From Christensenellaceae bacterium (GTDB lineage: Bacteria > Bacillota > Clostridia > Christensenellales > Christensenellaceae): a stretch of DNA of 64,000 nucleotides. Numbering within the stretch: the first letter of the stretch is position 1; the number at the start of each line of letters is the position of its first letter. A program made the translations under genes and the position numbers. Below the pieces are notes generated by a model. The model ran no database searches, had not been told where the DNA came from, and worked only from the letters and a program-made list of their open reading frames with translations. The stretch spans positions 2,108,001 to 2,172,000 of the forward strand of contig AP025580.1 of the NCBI GenBank assembly GCA_022846035.1, given 5' to 3'. This document shows, piece by piece, positions 56,360 to 64,000 of this stretch.

Positions 56360-57307
56360 ATGAAACGAATTTATTCCATAATAACCGCCGCCCTGCTTCT
56401 CGCGGCATTGCTGCTTGCGGGATGCGCCGCGCCGGCGGTACCGGCGCCTAGCGCTTCTCCGTCTGTGGCAGCTACCAAAACGCCGAGCCCCACGTCCGCG
56501 CCGACGATAGCGCCGTCTCCCAGCCCCACTCCCACGCCCGCGCCGACGATGGCGCCAACGCCGACTCCCGAGCCGACCAAAACGCCGATTGAGGAAATTT
56601 CAATTGATTACGCGACTCTCGAGGCCCTTGACGGCACAAAAGACGGATGGGGGCAGGGGTTGGAAAAAGACGCGCTCAACCGGCCGACCGGCTCTTTGGA
56701 CGCGCAGGAAAAATACGGGAAGTATGACGCCCTGTTCATTATGCCTGAGGAACAGAAATTCTATCTGACGCTTGACGAGGGCTACGAGAATGGTTGTACT
56801 GCCGATATTCTTAACGTCCTCAAGGAAAAAGAGCAGCAGGCAACGTTCTTCGTGACCTATTCTTATGTACATGAAAATCCGCAGCTCGTGCAGCGCATGA
56901 TCGACGAGGGACACGTGATCGGCAACCACAGCGTTACTCACCGCTCTATGCCGGACCTGACGCTGCAGGATGCGCGGGACGAAATCGTTAAACTGCACCA
57001 GTATATGCGCGATACTTACGGTATCGAAATGACGGTCTTCCGGCCGCCGATGGGCGAATATTCGGAGCAGACCCTGGCCTTAACGCAGATGCTTGGATAC
57101 AAGAGCGCGTTTTGGAGTTTCGCATATTACGACTACGAACCTGACGACCAGATGGCGCCAGACGACGCCCTCCAAAAAATCACGGCTAATATCCATCCCG
57201 GCGCGCTTTATCTTCTGCACGCCGTATCCAGCACCAATGCGCAAATTTTAGGCGGCTTCATCGACGCGGTGCGCTCTCAGGGATATGAAATTTTACCCCT
57301 GCGGTAA
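56360..57307 (+). CDS. Polysaccharide deacetylase lipoprotein (PdaA-like)
   Basis: A 315-residue lipoprotein. Lipobox LLAGC, a long Thr/Pro/Ser-rich stalk (about 25-78), then a NodB-type carbohydrate esterase 4 domain: TLDEGYENG (metal Asp/Glu), HSVTHRSMPDL (metal His pair), FRPPMGEYS and LLHAVSS. The EGYENG form is typical of PdaA-type peptidoglycan N-acetylmuramic acid deacetylases, which in spore formers prepare muramic delta-lactam of the cortex. Outside-membrane action. A spore role would require the organism to sporulate, which the window does not show. Confidence 0.88.
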   Translation: MKRIYSIITAALLLAALLLAGCAAPAVPAPSASPSVAATKTPSPTSAPTIAPSPSPTPTPAPTMAPTPTPEPTKTPIEEISIDYATLEALDGTKDGWGQGLEKDALNRPTGSLDAQEKYGKYDALFIMPEEQKFYLTLDEGYENGCTADILNVLKEKEQQATFFVTYSYVHENPQLVQRMIDEGHVIGNHSVTHRSMPDLTLQDARDEIVKLHQYMRDTYGIEMTVFRPPMGEYSEQTLALTQMLGYKSAFWSFAYYDYEPDDQMAPDDALQKITANIHPGALYLLHAVSSTNAQILGGFIDAVRSQGYEILPLR

Positions 57308-57311
57308 ATAT

Positions 57312-57346
57312 AAAAAAGCACATGCAGCTTGCACGTGCTTTTTTTA
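57312..57346. terminator. Bidirectional terminator
   Basis: AGCAC(A)TGCA, GCT, TGCA(C)GTGCT with A6 and T7 flanks, between convergent units. Confidence 0.85.
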
Positions 57347-57354
57347 TTGTTTTC

Positions 57355-57543
57355 TTAACAGCCGCGTTCTTCGGTTGCGCTGTCAATCAGCTTGATCAAC
57401 TCGAGCGCGCTCCGGAAGCTTCTGGCCTCGTTTTTCTCCGACCAGATCATTTGTCCCTGCCATGTGGCGTTTTGACGGTACTGTACCTTAACCACAAACG
57501 TCGCCTTTTTCCCAGAAGCATGTTTTTCAATCGCCTGCGCCAT
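57355..57543 (-). CDS. Small conserved protein, NATWQG family (copy 1)
   Basis: A 62-residue protein starting MAQAIEKHASGKKATFVV. Its body KVQYRQNATWQGQMIW, then FRSALELIKLIDSA, is closely similar to that of the 56-residue product at 57775-57945. No signal peptide or membrane helix; probably a small beta-alpha cytoplasmic protein. Start at 57543, 4 bp after the stop of the gene upstream. Similar small proteins occur next to BTAD regulators and pilus genes in other Clostridia (from memory, not searched). Function unknown. Confidence 0.7.
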   Translation of the reverse strand: MAQAIEKHASGKKATFVVKVQYRQNATWQGQMIWSEKNEARSFRSALELIKLIDSATEERGC

Positions 57544-57547
57544 GATT

Positions 57548-57775
57548 TTATCCCTTTTTTTCCTGTGTGCCGCTTTTTTTCTTTCTTTCGCCAAATACCC
57601 GTTGCTCCGTAGACGCAGCCGGATATTCGATCTTGTCAAAGATCTCCTCGATTTTCAATAACAGTTGGCTGATACTGAAAAACGGCGACGGTCCTGTAAA
57701 ACTCCCGTGGTATATCCTGCCGGAAATATCTGTGCCGTTGCGGTCATCGACGCATATGTCTATTGCATTTTGCAT
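57548..57775 (-). CDS. Small protein between the NATWQG paralogues
   Basis: A 75-residue protein: MQNAIDICVDDRNGTDISGRIYHG, then SPFFSISQLLLKIEEIFDKIEYPAAS and a basic tail RKKKSGTQEKKG. Its ATG overlaps the stop of the upstream paralogue (TGATG), so translation is coupled. Probably soluble; no known family recognised. The central helix LLLKIEEIFDKI may mediate partner binding. Confidence 0.65.
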   Translation of the reverse strand: MQNAIDICVDDRNGTDISGRIYHGSFTGPSPFFSISQLLLKIEEIFDKIEYPAASTEQRVFGERKKKSGTQEKKG

Positions 57776-57945
57776 CAGAATGCCTGCTCTTCCCGGTCGA
57801 GCGCGCTTTCCATTAGTTTGATCAACTCAAGCTCGCTGCGAAACCTCTGTGTTTCCTTTTTTTCCGACCAAACGATCTCTCCCTGCCATGTAGCGTTCTG
57901 CTTACACTGTATCTGGATGATAAACGTAGCCTTATTCCTCTCCAC
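57775..57945 (-). CDS. Small conserved protein, NATWQG family (copy 2)
   Basis: A 56-residue protein starting at GTG 57945 (GGAGG 10 bp upstream) and ending TGA at 57775. Sequence pattern ERNKATFIIQIQCKQNATWQ, then GEIVWSEKKETQRFRSELELIKLM, clearly paralogous to the protein at 57355. Its stop overlaps the next start. It lies 92 bp downstream of the BTAD regulator on the same strand. Confidence 0.7.
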   Translation of the reverse strand: MERNKATFIIQIQCKQNATWQGEIVWSEKKETQRFRSELELIKLMESALDREEQAF

Positions 57946-58037
57946 CGCCAATCATCCTCCGTTACTTATAATTTTTCTTTTATTGTACTATTTCGCAGTC
58001 ACAGTTGTGGTCACAAGTTTAGCTGCAAGGCCATTTT

Positions 58038-59279
58038 TCACCATTTTTCACTGTTTTGGGATTGCTGAGTGCCCATCATCTGGTCCATATCCGCCGCGGA
58101 GATACTTTTGCATACAAAGCGCATCTGGTTGTTGGCCTTGGAAGACTTATAAAAATTATAACGAAGGCGGTCCGCTACGATATTACAATTCTCCTGCTTG
58201 ATCTCCATCAGCATCACGAGAAACTGTGAGGGGCTGTACCGCGTATAGGCGTCGCCACGGCGCAGCGATTCCTTGATCGCTTTTTGGACGTTATCCATGA
58301 CCTTTTTCGTTTTATCCCCGTTTTCCGGCTTCGCGCCGTCAAGGTCGGTCACCGTGCACAGCATCAGAAAGACCGACTGTCCGCTGCGTTCCATGTGCCT
58401 GACCACGAACCGGTAAAGATTCTCAAATACTTCCAGATTGCAATAAAACGCGCCGTTTTCATATTCCGGTTCCCTGATTTCGCTGCGCACGTCCGCAATG
58501 GAAAGGTTCACCTCGTTCCTGCTTCCCGAAATCCGCCCAAATAACTCCCTCATTTGGTCCGAAGGCCCGATCCCCAGATCATCGAACAGCCGCGCCGTTA
58601 CCGCCTCATAGGCCTCGACAGCTTCTTTTACGCGGTTTAGCTCGTACAGGCTGTTGATATATATAAGCGTAAGGTCTTCTTCGTATGGGTAAACGGACAC
58701 CGCCTGGCTCAATTGATCGACCAGCCCGTCATACCGTCCTGTCCTGCCAGCAATATGGTATGCACGCCGGAAACAATTGCAGTATTGCTCCTGCAGGCGT
58801 ACCGCAAGCCCCATGACCCATGGCTCGCCCGTCGTTTTGGGCAGGAATCCCGTTTTGTAAATCCCGATTGCCTGCATGCAGGTTGCAAAAACGGCTTTAT
58901 CGCCTGGTTCATCCGTCATGGCCTGCTCCGTCAGCACGGCGAACTCCTCTATATCAATCCGGCACGGCATCTCCCCCGTAAATCCGTAAGCTCCTTTCCG
59001 GTAACCGATACATTCCCTGTCCACGCCGCTCGCTTCGAGCCGCGTGCGCAAGCGGTAAACAAGGTTTTTAAGGGTTCCTACCGGATTTTCGCATTCCTCG
59101 TCGTTTAAAAGCACGTGAATGAGCTCATCCTGCGACACCATCCTGCTACGGTTGCACAGCAAATATTCGAACAGCATCAATACTTTGCTGTTCCTGCTTT
59201 CCCGTGAGACAGCCACCTGGCCGCCATACGCTACCTGGAATCCGCCGAACATTTCAATTTCCAATGCCTTTTCTTCCAT
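58038..59279 (-). CDS. BTAD-domain transcriptional regulator
   Basis: A 413-residue protein. N-terminal OmpR-type winged helix (LEIEMFGGFQVAYGGQ ... NSKVLMLFEYLLCNRSRMVSQDELIHVL), then a bacterial transcriptional activation (BTAD) TPR-like domain, then a C-terminal region (about 280-400) with GDAYTRYSPSQFLVMLMEIK, recalling a degenerate cyclase/GGDEF fold without a catalytic motif. GAGGAAAA suits ATG 59279; ATG 59297 overlaps the PilT stop (ATGA) and is the alternative. Probably regulates the pilus-like operon or responds to its assembly. Confidence 0.8.
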   Translation of the reverse strand: MEEKALEIEMFGGFQVAYGGQVAVSRESRNSKVLMLFEYLLCNRSRMVSQDELIHVLLNDEECENPVGTLKNLVYRLRTRLEASGVDRECIGYRKGAYGFTGEMPCRIDIEEFAVLTEQAMTDEPGDKAVFATCMQAIGIYKTGFLPKTTGEPWVMGLAVRLQEQYCNCFRRAYHIAGRTGRYDGLVDQLSQAVSVYPYEEDLTLIYINSLYELNRVKEAVEAYEAVTARLFDDLGIGPSDQMRELFGRISGSRNEVNLSIADVRSEIREPEYENGAFYCNLEVFENLYRFVVRHMERSGQSVFLMLCTVTDLDGAKPENGDKTKKVMDNVQKAIKESLRRGDAYTRYSPSQFLVMLMEIKQENCNIVADRLRYNFYKSSKANNQMRFVCKSISAADMDQMMGTQQSQNSEKW

Positions 59280-59293
59280 GGTTTTTTCCTCAA

Positions 59294-60352
59294 TCATATA
59301 TTCAGCTTCTTTTTCATCACATCCGGCTGTATGCTGTGCATCAATACTTCTTCCGCCGTTACTGTTCCGCTTTCATACAGCTTTAACAGGCTGCTGTCCA
59401 TCGTGACCATGCCCTCGGCCGCAGATGAAAAAATAGCCGTTTCGATCTGGTGCGTTTTGGATTCCCGTATCATATTGCGGATGGCAGTGTTACACATCAT
59501 AATTTCAAAGGCCGGCGTGATTCCGCCGTCTGTCGTTTTTAAAAGCTGCTGAGAAACAACGGCCTGCAGCACCATTGAAAGCTGTACCCGTATCTGCGCC
59601 TGCTGGGTGGGCGGGAAAACGTCAATAATCCTGTCGATGGTATTGACGGCCCCTAAGGTATGCAGGGTAGAAATAACCAGATGTCCCGTTTCCGCCGCCG
59701 TCATCGCCACACTGATCGTTTCATGGTCGCGCATTTCCCCCAACAATACGACGTCCGGCGCCTGCCGCAGTGCAGCGCGCAGCGCAACCTCATAGCTTTG
59801 CGTATCCGTTGAAATTTCCCGTTGGCTGATAATGCTTTTATCATGCCTGTGCAGGTATTCGATGGGGTCTTCCAGCGTCACCACATGGCTGTTGCGCGTT
59901 TTATTGATCCGGTCTATCATGCAGGCCAGCGTCGTCGATTTTCCGCTTCCCGCCGGACCTGTCACCAGAATCAAACCCTTTGGCCTGCTCCCCAGATTAA
60001 GTATGATCTCGGGAATCCCCAGCTCGCCCGGGTCCGGAAGCTCAAACGCGATCACGCGCACGACAGCCGCAAGCGAACCACGCTGGCGGTATACGCTCGC
60101 GCGGTAACGCGACACGCCTTTTAAGGAGAACGAAAAATCGTCGTCGCCCGTTTCAAGCATACACTCCGGATTTCTCGCTCCCAGCGCGTATATCTCACGA
60201 ACCAGGCGGTCCGTCGTTTCCGGCTTTAAAAATTCTTCGCCCAGGCATTCAATCCTGTTGTTGATTTTGAACGAAACCGGCCTCCCGACTATGATAAAAA
60301 TATCTGATGCCTTAAGCTTTGTTGCTTCTCTTAAAATTTGTTCTGCGTCCAT
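59294..60352 (-). CDS. PilT-like type IV pilus retraction ATPase
   Basis: A 352-residue secretion ATPase. N-terminal PAS-like domain (KLKASDIFIIVGRPVSFKINN), Walker A GPAGSGKSTT, Asp box LEDPIEYLH, Walker B VVLLGEMRDHETIS (the GEMRD of PilT), and His box HLVISTLHT. The PilT-like length suggests pilus retraction or disassembly. No PilB/GspE assembly ATPase is visible; it may lie beyond the right edge of the window. Confidence 0.92.
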   Translation of the reverse strand: MDAEQILREATKLKASDIFIIVGRPVSFKINNRIECLGEEFLKPETTDRLVREIYALGARNPECMLETGDDDFSFSLKGVSRYRASVYRQRGSLAAVVRVIAFELPDPGELGIPEIILNLGSRPKGLILVTGPAGSGKSTTLACMIDRINKTRNSHVVTLEDPIEYLHRHDKSIISQREISTDTQSYEVALRAALRQAPDVVLLGEMRDHETISVAMTAAETGHLVISTLHTLGAVNTIDRIIDVFPPTQQAQIRVQLSMVLQAVVSQQLLKTTDGGITPAFEIMMCNTAIRNMIRESKTHQIETAIFSSAAEGMVTMDSSLLKLYESGTVTAEEVLMHSIQPDVMKKKLNI

Positions 60353-60365
60353 GCCTGTTCTCCCA

Positions 60366-60824
60366 TTATTTCAATACATGCAGCTCTTCATCCACCGCAT
60401 CATCCGTTTCCTCGAACTGTGTTTTCCAGCTCTCCGCTTCCCACGTTCCTGTCGGTACCCCGTCCTGATTTAGCGCCAGGTTTATCTGCGCGTACAAATT
60501 CCTGTTTTCGCTGACGCCGACAGCAAACGTTACCACCGCGCTGTTTTCCCCTTTTACTACCGTATATCCCTTGCCCGCCAGGTCGGCTTCAAAATCCGCA
60601 TTGCCTTTTGCAAGGGCAAGGATGTCCGCTACGGCATACTCGCAGCGTGTATCCGCCTCATAATACTGCTGCTGCGAAAGCGCTGCCTTTTGCGCGAGGC
60701 GGTAGTCCGCCTGCGCCGAAGTAAACGCCAGCGCCGCCAGCGTTGTCAGACACAATATGACAAAAACCGCCAAGATCGAGACGCCGCCTATTCCGATGCT
60801 CATTCCACCTTGTTTTCTATTCAT
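60366..60824 (-). CDS. Pilus-operon membrane protein (PilX-like minor component)
   Basis: A 152-residue protein. One N-terminal helix (about 11-38, GIGGVSILAVFVILCLTTLAAL) and an extracytoplasmic domain with ADYRLAQKAALSQQQYYEADTRCEYAVADIL, a pattern seen in minor pilin-like PilX proteins. It has no prepilin peptidase motif. Proximity to the pseudopilin and PilT genes suggests a role in assembly. Confidence 0.6.
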   Translation of the reverse strand: MNRKQGGMSIGIGGVSILAVFVILCLTTLAALAFTSAQADYRLAQKAALSQQQYYEADTRCEYAVADILALAKGNADFEADLAGKGYTVVKGENSAVVTFAVGVSENRNLYAQINLALNQDGVPTGTWEAESWKTQFEETDDAVDEELHVLK

Positions 60825-60834
60825 ATATCCTGCC

Positions 60835-61248
60835 TCAAACGCCCATGTATCGGGCCGCCTCCAGACTGTAAATCTGGTTTTGCGATTTGCTCATGGTAAT
60901 AACGGCGCTTTTTACGTCCCCTTGCTCCTCAAAAGAAATTTCCATCCGGTATACAGCCGCCGCGTCTTTTTCAGGCTTCTTGAATCCGTTTCCGTAATCG
61001 ATATACAGCTCATCTTTGGAGCGCGACGCGCCCAGCATATCCGCCATTACATCCTCGTCTCCGGCCGTACCCTTGAATATTTCCGCCGCCTGCTGGCACA
61101 GGGCGGCCGACACGGTGAGCTCCGTACTTTTTTTGCTATAGAGCTTCCCCTGCGCAAATATATTCATACAGACCGCGCTTGTGATCGCAAAAAACAGTAT
61201 GATGATAATCAGTTCGATTAAAAAAAGCTTGCTTTTTGACTGCTGCAT
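60835..61248 (-). CDS. Pseudopilin-like protein with unusual cleavage site
   Basis: A 137-residue protein. The N-terminus SKSKLFLIELIIIILFFAITS has the type IV pilin helix with Glu at +5, but the residue before the predicted cleavage point is Lys, where prepilins have Gly. The exported domain contains AALCQQAAEIFKG and DELYIDYGNGFKK. It is therefore either processed unusually or kept as a membrane-anchored minor subunit. Confidence 0.65.
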   Translation of the reverse strand: MQQSKSKLFLIELIIIILFFAITSAVCMNIFAQGKLYSKKSTELTVSAALCQQAAEIFKGTAGDEDVMADMLGASRSKDELYIDYGNGFKKPEKDAAAVYRMEISFEEQGDVKSAVITMSKSQNQIYSLEAARYMGV

Positions 61249-61251
61249 CCT

Positions 61252-61740
61252 TTATTTCCCGCTTTCTGTACTGCGCAGGAAAACCGCGCTTTCAAAGGTG
61301 TTCCCCTGTATGTCCGTTATTTCCATTTGAATCAGGCCCTCGCCCGTTTCCCTAAGCCGCAGGCGCGAAAGATCCATAATTTCCTGCCCGTCCCCCGGCG
61401 TAATCTTTTTGCCTGCCGCGACCGTCACCTCCCGCAGCTTTTTTCCCTGCGCATAGATCCAGGTTTCATAGCTGTCATCCTCTGCCTGCTGTGTCAGCAC
61501 CAGCGCGTCGTTTCCGCCAACATCGCGTATCTCCACACTGCCCGCGCCGTCGTTTTGCCGCACCTTTTCGCTCAGGTAGGCGACCGACGTACGCACATTG
61601 TAATTAGCGTCCATATCGCCGGCGATATTCCGGTATACGTTCGCTCCCAGTACTACGACGAAAAGCGCGAGCACCGCAAATACACAAAATAAGGACAGCA
61701 CAAATACAATGTCCGTAACATGCTGCTGTCCCCGCTTCAT
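61252..61740 (-). CDS. DUF4860-type membrane protein of pilus operon
   Basis: A 162-residue protein with an N-terminal helix (VTDIVFVLSLFCVFAVLALFVVVLGANVY) and an exported beta-rich domain ending IQMEITDIQGNTFESAVFLR. The N-terminal pattern matches DUF4860 proteins in clostridial type IV pilus/secretion operons. I choose ATG 61740 (AAAGGAG 6 bp upstream) over the GTG at 61743. Function unknown; likely a minor pilin-like component. Confidence 0.7.
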   Translation of the reverse strand: MKRGQQHVTDIVFVLSLFCVFAVLALFVVVLGANVYRNIAGDMDANYNVRTSVAYLSEKVRQNDGAGSVEIRDVGGNDALVLTQQAEDDSYETWIYAQGKKLREVTVAAGKKITPGDGQEIMDLSRLRLRETGEGLIQMEITDIQGNTFESAVFLRSTESGK

Positions 61741-61764
61741 CACGCTCTCCTTTCGCAGTGCCGA

Positions 61765-62100
61765 TTAATCGGCATGAAATATGAAAATTTCCGGCATCAG
61801 GTTTGCCCCCAGCCGTTCGTAGTGATAGACGTATTTCTCTTTATCCAGAATCAGGCCATAGTTGTCCGCCAGATAATCGAGGCTTTGAGGATACCTCCCC
61901 TCGATGGCATAGCACTGTACTACGGATCGTCGTACAGCTTGTTCCATGACTTTCAACTGCTCGTCCCTGCCAGATTGCAAGACGTTATTCACTCCCACGA
62001 GGATGACGGCCACGATCAGTATAAAGACAAGCACCGGTATTAAAACCTGCAGGAACGCTCTATTCCGTTTCGTTTGCCTTACAAACGCTTTTCCCCTCAT
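61765..62100 (-). CDS. Minor pilin-like membrane protein
   Basis: A 111-residue protein. A basic start (MRGKAFVRQTKRNRAFLQ), one helix (about 17-38), then AVRRSVVQCYAIEGRYPQSLDYLADNYGLILD, the segment typical of type II secretion/pilin globular heads (the YPxSLxxL word). It lacks a Gly/Glu prepilin cleavage motif. Fourth gene of the pilus-like operon, 13 bp after the platform gene. Confidence 0.7.
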   Translation of the reverse strand: MRGKAFVRQTKRNRAFLQVLIPVLVFILIVAVILVGVNNVLQSGRDEQLKVMEQAVRRSVVQCYAIEGRYPQSLDYLADNYGLILDKEKYVYHYERLGANLMPEIFIFHAD

Positions 62101-62113
62101 GCCGTTCCCCTTA

Positions 62114-63169
62114 TTATCCGATCGCGGACATCACGCCCATAAGCGGCAGCATGACCGACAGCAAGATCAGTCCCACGATCAGCGACAGCACCGCCACCAG
62201 CGTCGGCTCCAGCGCCGACAATATCCCGTTCATCTTGCGGTCCGCTTCTTCCTCATAATGCTGCGCGATACGCTTCATCACGCTTGGCAGCGTTCCTGTT
62301 CTGAATCCTATGGTGATCATTTTCCCGTAAAGGCCGGAAAACAAGCCCACGCCTGCGACCGCTTCCGCGAAGCCTTCTCCGCTTTCCATACGCTGCCTGA
62401 CCGCCGTTACTTTTTGTCGGGTGCTGTGGTTATCAATGAGTTCCAGCGTCATGTCGAGCGCCTGATCGACATCCATTCCGCTTCCCAACATCAACGCCAT
62501 CGCCGAGGCAAAACGGCCGGAAGCAACCGCGAGCGATGTTTTCCTGAACAGCCGCTCATAAACCGCCGCTAAAAAGCGTTTGCCGCCCCTGGTCCGGCGC
62601 AGGATAAAAAACAAAACAATGACCGCCGCCGCCACCGCCACGATCACCACCGCGTACCGGCTTACGGCGCCGCCGAATTGCATAACGCCTGATACAAAAC
62701 CCGACATTTCGCTTCCAAGCTGTGCAAATACGTTGGCAAATACAGGAAGAACCTCAATGATCACTACCAAGATGACCGCGATCATCATCGCGATCATCAC
62801 AAGCGGATAAGTCACCGCGCTTTTGATACTGCGGGCGATGTTTTCCTGCCGCTCGTAATAGGCGCACAGGGAAGAAAGTACGTCCTCAAGCTTTCCGGAC
62901 GCTTCGCCGATTTCCACCATATTCACCATATAGCGTGGAAAAGCATCCGTAGCGCGCAGGGCGCAGGCCAGCGACCCGCCTTGTTCCACCGTATCCAGCA
63001 GCGTGAGCGTAACCTGCGCTCCGATTTCGCTGCTTTCTTCCTCTCCCAGCAGCATCAAGCCTTCCTGAAGCGATATTCCCGACTTGATCATGTATGCGAG
63101 CTGCTCGCAAAAGGCTGAAAGCTCTGCATCGGAAAGTTTGTATTTCCCTTTAATAGACGTACATTTCAT
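62114..63169 (-). CDS. Type II secretion F / PilC-type inner-membrane platform protein
   Basis: A 351-residue protein with two T2SSF domains, each with a cytoplasmic helical bundle followed by a membrane helix: LAYMIKSGISLQEGLMLL ... MVEIGEASGKLEDVL, and SAMALMLGSGMDVDQALDM ... MITIGFRTGTLPSVM, plus a C-terminal helix pair around ALEPTLVAVLSLIVGLIL. It forms the platform on which the pilus ATPase works. I start at 63169, 20 bp inside the upstream gene's end; the frame is open to 63334. Confidence 0.92.
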   Translation of the reverse strand: MKCTSIKGKYKLSDAELSAFCEQLAYMIKSGISLQEGLMLLGEEESSEIGAQVTLTLLDTVEQGGSLACALRATDAFPRYMVNMVEIGEASGKLEDVLSSLCAYYERQENIARSIKSAVTYPLVMIAMMIAVILVVIIEVLPVFANVFAQLGSEMSGFVSGVMQFGGAVSRYAVVIVAVAAAVIVLFFILRRTRGGKRFLAAVYERLFRKTSLAVASGRFASAMALMLGSGMDVDQALDMTLELIDNHSTRQKVTAVRQRMESGEGFAEAVAGVGLFSGLYGKMITIGFRTGTLPSVMKRIAQHYEEEADRKMNGILSALEPTLVAVLSLIVGLILLSVMLPLMGVMSAIG

Positions 63170-64000
63170 GATATTCGCTTCCATCCCCCGTATATTTTTC
63201 CTGCTGCCTGCTTGTCGCGGCCATCGTTGGATCCATCCTCGTCCATTGCGTACCGTCAAAATAAATAATGTTGTCGATCCAGCCCTGCCCCTCGATATAG
63301 ACGCTGATCCATGCATGGTAGAGCTCGCCCACATAGCCGATCACAAGGCGGGTCGGCACGCCCTGGGAACGCAGCATCGCCGTCATAAGGGCCGCGTAAT
63401 CAAAACAGATTCCCTTTTTTGTCGCAAGCGTCTCGTCAACCACCGGCAGGTATCCTTTTGCTACATTGTCCGCCTTGTCGTAATCATAGCTGATATTGTC
63501 CACCACATAATTATATATTGTTTCCACCAAACCGAGGTCGTCCGCCGCATCCTTTGCCAGTTCCTCTCCTTGTTTTACCGCCGCGCTCGACGGTGTAAAG
63601 TTTACATATTGATTCGGATACAAAAAAGGCAGAAACTCATTTTCCAGCGTCCCGTCAAACCGTTCGCTGAAAAGCTCATGGTAAGAATCCCCCTGCGTGT
63701 TTTCAAACACGCCGATCCAGTAGTTTCCGTTACCTTGCGTAAGCGGAAAAACAGCCGCCGCGCCTTTTTGCAGATTGTAGGTATATTTTTCGCCGTCATT
63801 GCACGACATCTGTAATTTCACATTATCGTTATCACCGGAGTATGTGACCGTAACATAACCTCGCGAGGCATTGGAAATATCTATCATAACCGTATCGTTG
63901 CCCATTGTCTTAGTTCCCGGCGCTTCAGGCACCAAGACGCCCGCCGCAGAGTTTTGCGCGGACGTTTCTTCCGTCTCTGCCGACTTCTCCGGCACAATTT
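63150..64000 (-). CDS. Transglutaminase-like protein (N-terminus cut by window edge)
   Basis: At least 281 residues, open to the right edge. The visible part has an extracytoplasmic beta region, then a transglutaminase-like domain: VETIYNYVVDNISYDYDKA, nucleophile Cys in KKGICFDYAALMTAML, His in YHAWISVY and Asp in RMDPTMAA. The Cys-His-Asp triad is complete, so it is probably a peptidase or amidase acting outside the cell. First visible gene of the pilus-like operon; its end overlaps the platform gene. Confidence 0.85.
   Translation of the reverse strand, partial: IVPEKSAETEETSAQNSAAGVLVPEAPGTKTMGNDTVMIDISNASRGYVTVTYSGDNDNVKLQMSCNDGEKYTYNLQKGAAAVFPLTQGNGNYWIGVFENTQGDSYHELFSERFDGTLENEFLPFLYPNQYVNFTPSSAAVKQGEELAKDAADDLGLVETIYNYVVDNISYDYDKADNVAKGYLPVVDETLATKKGICFDYAALMTAMLRSQGVPTRLVIGYVGELYHAWISVYIEGQGWIDNIIYFDGTQWTRMDPTMAATSRQQEKYTGDGSEYHEMYVY

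Overview
The window looks like chromosome of a strictly anaerobic Gram-positive bacterium of the class Clostridia. It is GC-balanced, with strong AGGAGG-type ribosome binding sites and TTGACA/TATAAT promoters. It carries an [FeFe] hydrogenase, a rubrerythrin, a reverse rubrerythrin, a PerR-type regulator, a class B sortase, a type III glutamine synthetase and a CD1871A-type small protein. A member of the Christensenellales is my best guess, but that is a weak inference made without any database search. There is no phage, transposase, integrase or CRISPR array; this is ordinary chromosome rather than an accessory island.

Layout. 1-4038: an rRNA operon on the minus strand (promoter, 16S, tRNA-Ala, tRNA-Ile, start of 23S). 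4169-9223: minus-strand housekeeping genes (SPL-family radical SAM protein, YoaP-like acetyltransferase, GyrI-like protein, WYL regulator, Fpg/Nei-like protein, mnmA). 9298-14280: a secreted MBL-fold protein, a lipoprotein, a degenerate M24 protein, exonuclease III and a membrane protein. 14404-18694: a surface-display locus (small ORF, dockerin protein with a 131-residue tandem duplication, cohesin-like protein with a VPKTGD sorting signal, class B sortase) divergent from an XRE regulator. 18744-24007: oxidative-stress genes (perR, rubrerythrin, rubredoxin-glutamate synthase fusion, NADH oxidase, HD protein, reverse rubrerythrin). 24198-31943: aldehyde dehydrogenase, a two-component system next to a DUF4349 lipoprotein, a CD1871A/4Fe-4S membrane pair and an orphan winged-helix protein. 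32180-34451: an osmoprotectant ABC transporter. 34826-37069: [FeFe] hydrogenase and a membrane protein. 37150-44783: a sugar ABC transporter operon with two sugar-phosphate isomerase-like proteins, divergent from its LacI regulator.

44788-56244 is a nitrogen-assimilation cluster. One minus-strand operon holds a glutamate synthase split into separate glutaminase, FMN, Fe-S, FAD and GXGXG polypeptides, an ANTAR-domain regulator and CTP synthase. Facing away from it are glutamine synthetase III and an ammonium transporter fused to a PII domain. The glutamine synthetase leader contains a terminator-like hairpin, which fits control by the ANTAR protein.

56360-64000: a polysaccharide deacetylase lipoprotein, then a minus-strand type IV pilus-like operon. 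It runs transglutaminase-like protein, PilC-type platform, several pilin-like small membrane proteins, PilT-type ATPase, BTAD transcription factor, and three tiny proteins of which two are paralogues.

The most novel-looking parts are the sortase/cohesin/dockerin module, the ANTAR/split glutamate synthase/Amt-PII cluster, and the pilus operon tail of small paralogous proteins.
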